Assembly (NCBI GenBank): GCA_001687465.1
Contig: LVLI01000363.1
Location: 1-53,989, forward strand
Reading direction: 5' to 3'
Source: Halocafeteria seosinensis
Lineage: Eukaryota > Sar > Bigyra > Bicosoecida
DNA length: 53,989 nt
Shown: positions 12,257 to 22,535 of the stretch, one piece after another
Numbering within the stretch: the first letter of the stretch is position 1
How the letters are laid out: every line of letters begins with the position of its first letter
Program-made: the position numbers and the translations under genes
Notes under the pieces: generated by a model
Databases searched by the model: none
What the model was told of the DNA's origin: nothing
Seen by the model: only the letters and a program-made list of their open reading frames with translations

Positions 12257-13543
12257 ATGGGTGCTCATAGAGTAAAGCTTTCTGTTGTGGGATGTACCGG
12301 AGTCGTCATTTTACTGAGCGCACTAATCCAAGTCTTCCAAGCTTGGCAGCAAATTGCGCTGGAATTCCTTGATCTTACAACAACGGGACAGACTCCGGCG
12401 GAACGACTGCACGTGCGATGTATGTGGAATGATTGGAACCTGGTATCCAATACGACTCGAGTTCGTCAGACAGAACTGCAGGCAGGGAAGTGGGAGACGA
12501 AAAGCAGAATTCTTCGTCAGCGATTCGGCGTTACATCTCCTATTTGGATCAAAACGTTGAAAAAGAGGCGAGTTCTAGCTTACAAGGAGCAGGATTCTTC
12601 CTACCCTTTTGCACTGATAAAATTAGCATGCCGACCATTTGTTCGAAATCAAGCGGAATACGCCGAAATTCTCGCTTCCGCAATAAGCTCTCAACTTTTC
12701 AACTATAGTGAGCCGGAAGGTCGGGGAATTCTCATAAGGGATATTGATCATGAGTTTGCTAATCCGGGGTTTTTCCGAACCTGCTTCCCAGCTTGCTTAT
12801 GGAATCTCCTAGATGGAACACAGGATGCTGTTACGGGAGTAATTGTCCCGTTTCATCGAGGTACCAAAATGCTCCAGAGTAAGCTAAACTTTCACCCATG
12901 TCAGGTCCAACAACAGTTCCCGACACCAACGAGGGTCCAGTGGATACTGGACAACGTTTTGTCCAATAATGACCGAACATGTCAATTAAATGCCTTCTAT
13001 GACGGCACAAAAAATCGCCAAGTTCTTTTGGACTTTGACTCTATGCACACAAAACAATGGTTTTGCAGGGCTGACGACTTTCCACAAGTGGCACGTCCCG
13101 CATTTCTAAACCCTGCACCCTACCTCCGACCATATACCGACCGCCCATTTGTTACTAAGGCAAATGCTACCAAGTTTTATTGCGATATTTTGGCGCAAGC
13201 CCGCCAAACACTGCATGTTGTTCGCGAGGACACACCTGCTAGGAAGCTAAACCAGTATCTACAGCATGATGAACGGTTAGGAGACTTTTTGTCCGCATAT
13301 TCTCATCACGAGAAATGCATTGCACAGAAGGGTTGGAGCATGCAGCATTCTTGCATCGTTGAGGAGGATTTGTACGTGGGAATGGTTGCAACCGCCTGTT
13401 TAGAAACGAAGTGCAAAGACCTGCCCTTTGATCAGCCACACTTGCTCACGGTCTGCCACGTCGCGCACATGCTGGAAAAAAGACTCTTTGGCCTACATCG
13501 AGAGATGGAAGCTGCCTATACAGAGCTATGTTCTCCCGCTTGA
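12257..13543 (+). CDS. Unrecognised intronless membrane-anchored protein, 428 residues
   Basis: A single open frame of 428 codons stands out in a window where most genes have several introns. Residues about 6–30 form one hydrophobic segment (VVGCTGVVILLSALIQVF) preceded by basic residues, as in a signal anchor, so the rest probably faces the secretory lumen or outside. That part is Cys-rich and has several N-glycosylation sequons (NTT, NYS, NAT). I recognise no family or catalytic motif. A Golgi-type enzyme is conceivable from topology alone, but nothing shows it. Its stop codon lies 20 bases from the stop of DGAT1 on the other strand, so the two transcripts must converge or overlap. Confidence 0.75.
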   Translation: MGAHRVKLSVVGCTGVVILLSALIQVFQAWQQIALEFLDLTTTGQTPAERLHVRCMWNDWNLVSNTTRVRQTELQAGKWETKSRILRQRFGVTSPIWIKTLKKRRVLAYKEQDSSYPFALIKLACRPFVRNQAEYAEILASAISSQLFNYSEPEGRGILIRDIDHEFANPGFFRTCFPACLWNLLDGTQDAVTGVIVPFHRGTKMLQSKLNFHPCQVQQQFPTPTRVQWILDNVLSNNDRTCQLNAFYDGTKNRQVLLDFDSMHTKQWFCRADDFPQVARPAFLNPAPYLRPYTDRPFVTKANATKFYCDILAQARQTLHVVREDTPARKLNQYLQHDERLGDFLSAYSHHEKCIAQKGWSMQHSCIVEEDLYVGMVATACLETKCKDLPFDQPHLLTVCHVAHMLEKRLFGLHREMEAAYTELCSPA

Positions 13544-13563
13544 GAGGGTTGGAGTTTTAGTTC

Positions 13564-15649
13564 CTACGCACATTGTTCCGAATATCGGATGCAATATTCT
13601 CGCGAATACAGCAACGTAACCAACGGGATTCCCATAATTAGCCCACTCCAAAACACAAGATTTCCCAGTGCTTTGCCTTTGAATATACTTATTCGCATTA
13701 GGAGCATCAATGGAAACTGGAAAAGGGAGAAGATCAGGAGCCATGGAGAGATAAAGTAGAACAGTCCTGCACACTTCAATATCAACAACTGTTGAGTGGG
13801 CGGATAAAAGACTTTGAAAGACATAGAACGATCGACATACCGAACAACAAGACCTCATGTGCGACTATAGAAATGCCAAACGTAATGAGTAGCGAAGCAC
13901 CAGTAGATCGACCGGCCTCCTGAGATCTTAGATAGACATGTCGAAACAACCACTCATGGACCGGTAAGTTCCACTGCAGGAGTTCGGAGAAATAAACCAC
14001 AATGAAACGCTTCATCCTCTTGTCGAGCACAACAAACCTTTCTGGAAAATTCAGTGAAGGTCGTACAGTTCCACCAGTCGTCGTAGAAGCGTCTGTCTCC
14101 CAGCCTAGTTAATTCTGTGATAGACGAATCAATGATTCGCTCCACTCATTCATTCGGGAAAGAGATGAGTGCTTACCTGCGAAGAAGTTGGAGATACACT
14201 CAAAGATGAGTACAAATACCAGGATCCAGAACGCCGTAAAGGGAAGCATCAATCTCGCTATCGCTGTGTATGGATCCATTCGATGGACGGTAGCAAGCAC
14301 TGGAGCTACATGATTCGACACTATTATTATCTGCAAAGCAAACTTTTGTAACTACAAGGCAACGACTTCAACAGGTAACATAGAAATATTAACGCACAGC
14401 AAGGGCTAAAGTAAACGCCCCCAAGACAGCTTTTTCGAGCAAATACAGGAACCGGACCCGACTGGTTCTTGGATAGGCAGGCTCGTAAACCAATACAGGC
14501 ATAAACGAGAAAATCACATAATCGTACAAAGTACAGTTATTCGGATATACATCAACAGGGTCGTCCTCTTCATCTTTTGTCTTTGTATCGGCCACGACCG
14601 ATTGGTCACGGAAAGTGTAGGCTGTGCGAACGCACACCGTTCCATGAGCCGTTGTTCCAATAGTCGTTGAGCAATTGCCGTCGTCAACGTACTCCCGGTC
14701 GGAGCTCGTTTTGAAATTTGTTTCATCCCCATTTGTCGTTCGTTTGTTGGGCGTCCGCGAGATTCGTCTTCTCCGAAGCCTGGGGCTGGCTCTCGTTTCA
14801 TCACCGTCCGTTGCAGGAGTATCTGAGCTCGTTGATTCACTTCGCTTGGGAACGCTTTTAGGCCTTTCTTTATGCTGTTTTAGCAGGCGAAGCCTTCGAT
14901 TAGAGCTCACATAGCTATGCATTTTCATCACTAGTACTGCGCACTCCATTACCACCCCAGCCTTATGGCTGAAAGGCCAGCTAGCAACAGCGGTGTAAGC
15001 CTGCGTGTAGACAACGGTTCCAACAAAGATGGCCACTTCGAGCACGTGCTGAATCACCTTTTCTGAAGTATTTGAAATCCACCCACGGTTCGCAATCTGA
15101 ACCAGTAAGAATCCCGACAGGAAGAGTATATACAGCAAGGTTATTGGCAGGGCCAAATCCAGCAGTCCAGTTCCCACGTAAGAGAAAAACTGGTCCTGAG
15201 TTTCCGAGGTGATTCTTCCGAACTGTTGATAATTGACGACAAATTCCATGACTGCACAAAAAATAGCCCAAAATGAGGAATGAACAGCATCGCTCTTGGT
15301 GTACATTTTACTTACCGATTTGGAACATCCCCATGAGCACCAGTAAATTAACCCATCCCCGTAGGGAAGCTCCTCCGCGCGATTCAGTTCCCAGTTCAGT
15401 GGATGTGCTCGAGATGCTTTCGACGCTCCAAGGCTTGAAAACGCTCCCATCGCTTTCCAATAACGTCGTCCTCCCCGCTACGAAGGGGTTCTTGGAAGTC
15501 CTTCGTCGAGGCGGTTGGGATGTTTTCTTCCCTCCCATGATCCAGTTGTAAATTCCATAGATCAATGTCAGCACGACCAGCGCGCCGAATGCCGGCGCAA
15601 GGAGCACTGCAAAGTCTTTCATGGTTGTCGTTTCGGTGGAAGTGGACAT
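13564..15649 (-). CDS. DGAT1: Diacylglycerol O-acyltransferase 1 (MBOAT family)
   Basis: Six exons (15649–15316, 15251–14398, 14330–14177, 14114–14038, 13973–13841, 13766–13564) give 584 residues. It makes triacylglycerol from diacylglycerol and acyl-CoA in the endoplasmic reticulum. Family marks in order: RGWVNLLVLMGMFQ at the first core helix, MPVLVYEPAYPRTSRVRFLY, the FYDDWWN acyl-CoA motif, WNLPVHEWLFRHVY, and the histidine in SIVAHEVLLFG, the presumed catalytic residue. Two features are unusual: an extra hydrophobic segment right at the N-terminus (about 13–36), and a charged loop of about 110 residues (Arg/Ser/Thr/Asp-rich) before the YPRT motif. The donor of intron 2 (GTGCGT) is weak, but the frame is kept. 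Sterol acyltransferases are the nearest alternative; the YPR and FYDDWWN context favours DGAT1. Confidence 0.93.
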
Positions 15650-16802
15650 CTTGGTAGTGTATAATGTGTGGAGGAATAGTCAGGGAACGTTGTACTTCCA
15701 CCTCTTTTTTTTTCCCTGTTTTGGCCAGACAAACACAGTGAAAATCCAATATGAACGAAGTTATTATCAATAGACCATCTCCATGCACTACTAGACTAGT
15801 GGTATCGAACCCAACTTGATTCACCTCGGCGCTGTATAGAGCACGAAGTTGAAGTTGGGCGCCCAACACGTCATCCCCGACTCGGCTCGAGTCATGATGC
15901 TTTCATCACTTCGCTACACATCTTAAGTGACTATTCATTTCGCGTAGTACATCCTCAAATTACTGGGGAAATGATCCCATGGGGACCGTAGGAACACTTT
16001 GGCAGCGGATTAGCCCGGCTGGTACCCAACGCGAAGAGGAGTCGCCAAGTTCTGAATCGAATTCCTCAAGGAAAGAACAACACTAGCTTCTTCATGTACC
16101 AGATAGGTCGACTACGAAATTATGGTCGTTTCATTGTGCTGTCTCTATGTATCTGAAGCACTACTGCTGGATAAGATGAATCTCGGTTCCAACGGACCGT
16201 GGACCCTGGCGCCAGATACCATGGTACCACTGCAGAGAAGTTAGCAGTTGGCCGTATAACGGAAATTATTCAAAGAAACAAAAGACCATGAAAGGACAGT
16301 ACGCCTTGGTTCAGGGCAAAGTCAGCAGGGAGGTTCTTAGTGTACAATCCTTCTATATAGGCGCTGTGACTTCGGCCAAGTTCGCACGCAGTCGGATACG
16401 GTAGATAGTCGTTGTTCGAGTGTATTGTAACCTCTAACTTTTGAGATTAAGCGTGTCCATAATGAAACAGGGTAGCACCCTCTCTCTTTTTTGGCTTAAG
16501 CCGTCCTATGAACGAGGGAGAGGGTAGCTACAGCACTAGCCACTCAATGGACAACGCGGGCAGTGGTTTGGCGGCGTCACGTTGTTTTGTCTTAAACCTA
16601 TTTAGCCTATCAGCAGCATTGAGTATACATCTCCCCATTATCATACGTAGTGAAACGGAAATCAGGAAAGGATTCAAGCAGTGATCATAATCATGCCGGA
16701 ACCTGGTGACGAAGAGCATCCGAGACAAGCTCTGTGCGCAGGAAAGCAATAAATTCATGGTGAGCGTGCGCCTGTTGAGACTGCTTGCCCGCTGCACCAT
16801 AC
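15650..16802. other. Spacer between DGAT1 and GLUG gene 1
   Basis: No convincing exon. A small hairpin-like inverted repeat is present at about 16472–16531. Confidence 0.45.
16472..16531. repeat. Short imperfect inverted repeat
   Basis: The left arm GTAGCACCCTCTCTC and the right arm GAGGGAGAGGGTAGCTAC can pair imperfectly around a loop of about 27 bases. It lies in the spacer about 270 bases beyond the stop codon of GLUG gene 1. Its function is unknown; it could be a relic of a small mobile element or an RNA hairpin. Confidence 0.4.
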
Positions 16803-18554
16803 CTAATCCGTTCTTTGGCATCGGGCTTTCGTAACAGGAACGTTGATACTTCGGCCGCCGTGTCGAAGTCGCCGTATTGACGGCAATTGTAACAGCGATT
16901 CATCTGAGAGTGATGAATTCTTCGAGCTAACCGGGACCTGTGATATTCGCGAGGCTGCACCCGTTGGGGAAGAGGAAGAAACTCCGTTCGGGTTAGAAGT
17001 AGAGCCTGTACTTGGTGATGTTGGTAGCAAGGGTGTAAGTGAGAAAACAGCGCCCGTAGTCGAAGGCGAAGTGGTTACTGATTCTGTTGGTGTAGGTGTC
17101 CGTGAGTTAGTGGCAGTTCTCGGGGGTGTGAACGAGGGACTGGCAGTTGGACTTGGTGTTGGACATGGTAGCTGAAATCGTAAAATTGGCAAATGGTCGC
17201 TTCCGCATAGAGCCCATGTTGCACTATCCCATTGTTGAATCCCATCGTGACGATACGGCTGACCTCGTATATCATCGATATTGTCTGAAGAGCCATTCGT
17301 TTGCAAAACGCTCTTCCCAGAGTCAACAGACTCGTCAACTCCTACGATATTGGCATCACTCTTGCCATTGTACACCGAATGGTGAACACCAATAACTGCA
17401 CTTGCTTGACCGGCTATATGTCCAATTATCCCGCCCGCATCTTGATGAAGGACAATACCGGATGCATATGTGTTAGTAATATGTAGAGCGCCACGTCCTG
17501 TATTAGCCCCTGTAATTCCTCCTGAACGCTCGCCATCAATATCTCCCCGAGTGTAGCAATCTGTGATATGTACTTCACCTTCATCAAACGCTGCATGATC
17601 TCCAGTGATACCACCACTGGTGGCACTTATAATATTGCCTGTGGAATATGATTGCGTGATATACACATGACCTCCAGAAGCACCAGCGCTCCACCCACAG
17701 ATACCACCTTCCTGTCCCTCCACCAAGCCTCCTCCAATACTCCCACTGGAATAGCATTGAGTGATATTAACAGTGCCACCATTGTCGCCGACCAGAGCTC
17801 CCGTGATACCACCTGCACCGCTTGCCTCTATTTTCCCTGTTGAATAGGAATTCGATATTTTAATATGGCCCTCGTTTCGGCCACAAGAGGGCCCACATAT
17901 ACCACCACTACGAAAGCTTCCACTGATATCTCCTGTTGAGCTACACGATTCCACGGTAAAAAATCTCTGGCTTTCTCGAACAACATATCCACCAAAATCG
18001 GCAGTTTTCCCATTCTTGAGATGGACGTTCCGAATCAATGGAGCTTCACCCAAGGATTCAATGTCATTTCCATCTTCCCTAATGGTGAGCAATCCATGGA
18101 AGTCCCAGATATTCTGCAAGTCAATGATATTCCCTTCAAGGCCACCACCATCGAAGAGTTCCCAAGAATCAAGGGAAATATGAGTATCTCCATCGTACCC
18201 ATGATCTTCCCAACCGAGCACCGTACAGTTCATTCGAAATATGTTCTGGTCGGGAAAATACTGAAAACAAGACTCGTTGCCAGCCTGAATACTCTCTCGT
18301 AAATCGGGATTCGCTGGCCCAGCTTCACTGGGGACCACCATAAGAGTGAATACACTGAGATATAGCAAGAGTAGTACTATACGAGGGCGGATTACAGGTG
18401 ACAATTTGCTCTCCCATAACCACAAGACTCGATGAAGTTCCCCATTTCCCCTGTTCGAGGAGTAAAGCGCCATTGAGCCTACGCTCAGGACCAGGAAACC
18501 CTCGAGATCCCTTCCCTCCATCCATTTGCTGGCCTCTATCGTAGGCATATCCAC
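16803..18554 (-). CDS. Secreted or membrane-anchored GLUG-repeat protein 1
   Basis: A single open frame of 583 codons. A hydrophobic segment (IVLLLLYLSVFTLMVV, about 59–74) looks like a signal peptide or anchor; the true start may be a later Met than the first. After a conserved N-terminal domain (CFQYFPDQNIFRMNC, GNIIDLQNIWDF, LIRNVHLKNG) come about seven GLUG-type repeats of roughly 30 residues. Each runs as YSTG-x-I followed by GGI-x-G, for example SYSTGKIEASGAGGITGALV. These predict a right-handed beta-helix. A Ser/Thr/Pro-rich tail of about 90 residues (PTPSPTASPSFTPP) follows, probably a glycosylated stalk, with a basic C-terminus. It is likely a cell-surface or wall protein. The intact sister is at 30328–31983 and relics are listed elsewhere. 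Confidence 0.85.
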   Translation of the reverse strand: MDMPTIEASKWMEGRDLEGFLVLSVGSMALYSSNRGNGELHRVLWLWESKLSPVIRPRIVLLLLYLSVFTLMVVPSEAGPANPDLRESIQAGNESCFQYFPDQNIFRMNCTVLGWEDHGYDGDTHISLDSWELFDGGGLEGNIIDLQNIWDFHGLLTIREDGNDIESLGEAPLIRNVHLKNGKTADFGGYVVRESQRFFTVESCSSTGDISGSFRSGGICGPSCGRNEGHIKISNSYSTGKIEASGAGGITGALVGDNGGTVNITQCYSSGSIGGGLVEGQEGGICGWSAGASGGHVYITQSYSTGNIISATSGGITGDHAAFDEGEVHITDCYTRGDIDGERSGGITGANTGRGALHITNTYASGIVLHQDAGGIIGHIAGQASAVIGVHHSVYNGKSDANIVGVDESVDSGKSVLQTNGSSDNIDDIRGQPYRHDGIQQWDSATWALCGSDHLPILRFQLPCPTPSPTASPSFTPPRTATNSRTPTPTESVTTSPSTTGAVFSLTPLLPTSPSTGSTSNPNGVSSSSPTGAASRISQVPVSSKNSSLSDESLLQLPSIRRLRHGGRSINVPVTKARCQRTD

Positions 18555-18690
18555 CGTTTTGTTTCCTCTCCCGGTACTCTCGTTTCTGCTCTCTGTGAGC
18601 GAGCGGCTCCCTCCCTCCCATGTACCTACGGTACTTGTCCAATTATTGTGTGCTTTTCCGCTGTAGTCGGAAGTTCCAAGCTACCAGTGA

Positions 18691-18761
18691 GGCCGATGCT
18701 TACGGTTCAACAAAAACGAAAACGAAACTGGATTTTTTTTTTGTTTTTTGTTGAAACAGGC
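18691..18761 (+). repeat. Left terminal inverted repeat of the transposon
   Basis: 71 bases identical to the reverse complement of 20971–21041. It has a G/C-containing outer 15 bases, then A/T-rich tracts (AACAAAAACGAAAACG and a ten-T run). It directly follows TGA. Confidence 0.9.
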
Positions 18762-19904
18762 GTCTTACGGCGCACTTTTTTGTTACAAAACATTTATATT
18801 TTTCGTTTTTTTTGCGAAAATCGGCATTTTCCACAAAACAGATTTGAATTTTGTTGAAATCAGGAAAAAAACGAAAATGGTTAGTACGCCATCAATACAT
18901 CATACCAAGAGCTATTTTGGTGTCTATGCATACATAAGAGATGTTTCTATCCATACATGTATATGTTCCCGTACAATTTCGATTTGAAGTCAATGAACCA
19001 GGTGCCTACAGACGGGTGACTCGAAAGGCGGTGTGAAGGTGTACAGTAGTGAGTCTCGCTCTTGCTATATTAAGAGGTGTATACGCATGTATAGTTGCAT
19101 AGTTGGTAGGACCGACCTGATGGTAGGGGTCTACACACCAATAAAGTGCAACTATACAAAGAGTACATTAACGCCTTGCTCCACAAAGAGCTGCAGCGAA
19201 CAGCCTTCCTACGATGACCAGAACGTGGGCGTGTTAGGCTTGTCTTTTAGGACGGCAGTTCGTCCCTTGTTACCACCTTCGTTCCCAGATTGGTTGTTAG
19301 TGATGCTCTCAAAATCGCAGAATCCTTTCGATACACATGCACGGACACAGATGTGACGGATATGTCCCAACAGACAAAGTGCTAAGAGCCAAGAGCCAAG
19401 AGCCAGCCGAAGAGTGCTCTCACCAGACTTGTACTTTGCTCCGATCTACTGTCAATGGTACAGCGAGAATTGATGGACGAAATCTACATACAAAGGCAAC
19501 GGATGCCCTCGGTTGCAAGAAAGCACTTGCGCATGCATCAGCTTTCTTAAACGCGAATAGGACCTTGCCCAATAGAGGACTTCGATGACTACATTTTGAA
19601 GAAAATGCGTGCTGATGTGGGCAATACTAGTACTCAGGAAGCATGTCCAGGCAATTGGAGTTTCAATGGTTGCTTATCGTTTAAATTGTGGGGTCCAGTG
19701 TCCAGGAATCCACTGTGTCCTGCCGATTATTCTCGCTCGGTCGCTACAGTCCTCACAGCACAGGGAGTGGGTATTAGTGTTGCTCCTACCGGAAGACGCA
19801 ATCCCGAACAAGCGACGCAGCTTTGCGTAAAAAGGTAAACCATGGGCACGAAGCACCAGAGTTCCAACTTGGAGGCTCCGTTCAGGCTCGCTTTTGCGCA
19901 GCCG

Positions 19905-20294
19905 ACCTGGCACAGCGAAGAGCCGAAGTTGAGCCCGTCAGGAACAGCAAGATATGCTCATTCTGCAAACTCAGATCGACGCGCAGCAGAGTCAAGTCGA
20001 CCATCTCTTCACGATGGCGGAGCAATTCGGTGCAAATGATGAAAATCATCGTACATGAAAGGCTGTTTCCGATGCTGAAGAAACGCTGGATCAGCTTCGT
20101 CAAACTCTGAACGCCAAAAGGAGGGTCAGGATACTACGACTGTTTCCCAGTTTCTTGGATCATCTCTCTCATTAGGCTATCCAGAGATTTCTGAATCGAA
20201 AGTTGCTGGCGATGAGTTTCGTGCAGGAGAGGATCTGGACCGTGAGAAGAAGTCTCCGTGCTCCACATCGTCGTCTCCAACAGCATCAGGTTGA
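19905..20294 (+). pseudogene. Decayed coiled-coil protein fragment inside the transposon
   Basis: Reading across frames gives a coherent protein-like text: LAQRRAEVE, then after a frameshift RQEQQDMLILQTQIDAQQSQ and DHLFTMAEQFGANDENHRT. A TGA stop follows, then KAVSDAEETLDQLRQ. After another frameshift comes SERQKEGQDTTTVSQFLGSS, then a polar, acidic tail ending at a TGA at 20292–20294. Heptad-like Leu/Gln/Glu spacing suggests a coiled coil. At least two frameshifts and one internal stop mark it as dead. It may be an element-encoded accessory protein or a captured host fragment. Confidence 0.55.
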
Positions 20295-20970
20295 AAGCCA
20301 AGTGTATTGAATTGCGTCAGTAAAGACTCAAGATAAGCTCTCAGATCTCGTGAATGTGTGCGTCGTGCTGCAGCTACCTTCAAAAATAGCGAAAGTCAGT
20401 GGGACACTATATATACGGTGCTACCCGACGGAGGACCTTGTGTCACACGCTGTTGAAAACAAGCAGGACACTGTCGGCTCTCACAATAAACGAGTGCAAT
20501 GTAGATAAATTGACGAATGGCCAAACAAAGTAGTATGGTTTGGTAACGAGTGAGGTGGTTTTGGCTGCCATTATTGTGAGGAATGTTAAGGGCAAAATTG
20601 ATGGCGCCGTCGTCGCAAATCAACTACTGCAATCTGCGGATAGTTATCGAGATGGCGACCTGTTTCTTTTGGAAACAAATATATCGAATGCTGAACAAGC
20701 TTTTTTCCCCATTTATACGTTTGTTGTCACACTGACAGATGGAAGTCGGCCTCTCGTCACTTCTGCTCGAAGGCAAACGGCTACTAGTGCTTCCCATAGT
20801 CTCTCAGTGCATTGTACCTTCGTGATATTATGTTGTTGAGCAGCGCTCCTTTGACTGTATGGTTGTGCAGCGCTCTATGTCGACAAAGATGCCGTATACT
20901 CCAATTGGAATTCCAAACGGAACTACTTCAACTAATTTGAAAAGTTGCCGAACCGTAAGACGTAGTGAAG

Positions 20971-21041
20971 CCTGTTTCAACAAAAAACAAAAAAAAAAAT
21001 CCAGTTTCGTTTTCGTTTTTGTTGAACCGTAAGCATCGGCC
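20971..21041 (-). repeat. Right terminal inverted repeat of the transposon
   Basis: Exact reverse complement of 18691–18761, ending AAGCATCGGCC and followed by the TGA target duplication. Confidence 0.9.
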
Positions 21042-21044
21042 TGA

Positions 21045-22535
21045 CTACAGTAACAGCTTCTCTATGCTCGTACCTGTACCTGGCGATATGTATCTATTGA
21101 TGTCCCTGTATTTATGTCGAGATGTGTTTGCTATTTCCCAAGAAGCAGGCACTCGGATAAGGATCAAGACTCGCACTACCGCAACCATAGCGAATCTCGT
21201 GGAATCATGTCCCGTTTTCCAGCGCTTCACAGTCACAAGACTCCATTCCACTGTGTCAGTAGAGCGCAGTGTTTTATATTTTACCCAATTCACGACCCTT
21301 TCTACAAAATTTGTGCAGACATATAATGCGACAAGACCCGTTTCGTAACAGAGTCTTCAAACACACACACATACAGTATGTGACAGATAGCCCACCCGCC
21401 GGGTCTTCAAAACGACAAGGGTTGTAGGTTTCACGGTCAACTTTTGTGTTTCGTCAAACTTAATAAGAATAAAACAATACAAATGTAGAAAACAGTAGAG
21501 CTAAACTCAGCCTATTTTTCGGACACCTTACAATAAATATGAAGGCACCGATTTCTCCCTAAAAATCTATCGACTACATTGTACAGTAGTTTCATTGTGT
21601 AATTTAGCGACGTGTTCTGCTGTTTCAGCTAGCACTTAGCAGTTGGAAATTCCTTACATATGCAGTGGCAAGCTATTTTGGTAACCATTACCATGAGCTA
21701 CATGCCGACACCCACAAGCCAATTATCGCTCTTTGCTGGAAATCGGACTGGGGCCATCCCGATGGATGATGAGTCATTAAGGACTCGTCAGCGCTTCTCC
21801 TGTAGCATCCTGGGTAACCGCATAGAGAGTTCGTTGGATCTACTTAATGACTCGATTACTGCAATGAGGAGTGCCAATCAGTTATAATAATATGTATGCA
21901 TTCTCTTACCGGCATCCCGGGATGAAAAGTTGACTCACGCACCTTGTCTTGAGAACAACTGCGTGTCGTACAACAGCATGAAACACATGAAGCTCATTTC
22001 ACGGCATTGAGATTGAAGACCACCATTCCACTTTACGCGCCAGTGAGCCAGCAGTGCTATCTGAAACAGCAGGTACCGTCACAGCCGCCAGTAAGTACTG
22101 CTTGTACCCCAGAAGTTTGAACGCGGGAACGTGTGGGGGAGGTTTTTTTTCTTGCATTGTCGCGCGCAGCTTGTATCACCCTATGCGTGGGCAGGAAAAG
22201 GGTGTACGCATGACGCAAGCACGCTTTTTCCGGGTAGGACGTCGGAGGAGTTAACTTGCATTGTACGCACCGATGGGCTAAAACTCGCCCTGGTACGGTA
22301 CGCCTAGTGTTCCGAGACAAAGATTCTGCTTTGCATGGAAAACTCATGGATGGCGCCTGTTCTCTTTATTACTCCGTTATAGCGAATGTATATGTAGTGA
22401 AATACGTGTCAGGGGCTCTACGTTATTTTTTGGTCTCCCAGGGGCTGTAGAACTCTTACAACGTGGAAGGGAACCGAATCTCCAAACGGTTCTATTCTAT
22501 AACAAACGAGTAATCTCAGTCTAACAGAAGATAAT
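21045..22535. other. Spacer between the transposon and finger-family gene 1
   Basis: Holds dispersed-repeat copy 2 near 21361. I see no exon or RNA gene in the rest. Confidence 0.4.
21361..21405 (+). repeat. Dispersed short repeat, copy 2
   Basis: An (AC)n stretch, then TATGTGACAGATAGCCCAC and a C/G-rich tail. It shares the core TGTGACAGATAGCCC with the other copies. Confidence 0.65.

Larger units (their letters stand above)
18691..21041. mobile_element. DNA transposon with 71-bp perfect terminal inverted repeats, PIF/Harbinger-like
   Basis: The first 71 bases (18691–18761) are the exact reverse complement of the last 71 (20971–21041), including a run of ten T/A bases. The ends begin GGCCGATGCTTACGG. 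The trinucleotide TGA flanks both sides (18688–18690 and 21042–21044), a 3-bp target duplication. A 3-bp duplication plus a GG-starting terminus fits PIF/Harbinger best, but I see no transposase, so the element is non-autonomous or decayed. Inside the repeats a second shared block GTCTTACGG is offset by a few bases. The interior carries a decayed coiled-coil coding region (about 19905–20294). Confidence 0.88.

Noticed and set aside
14514-14914. Open frames on both strands inside DGAT1 exon 2
   Set aside because: They are shadows of the charged loop coding sequence; the DGAT1 frame is continuous through this region.
16843-17175. Plus-strand open frame of 110 codons
   Set aside because: It is the mirror of the Ser/Thr/Pro-rich tail of the minus-strand GLUG gene; repetitive Val/Gly/Glu content reflects that codon pattern.
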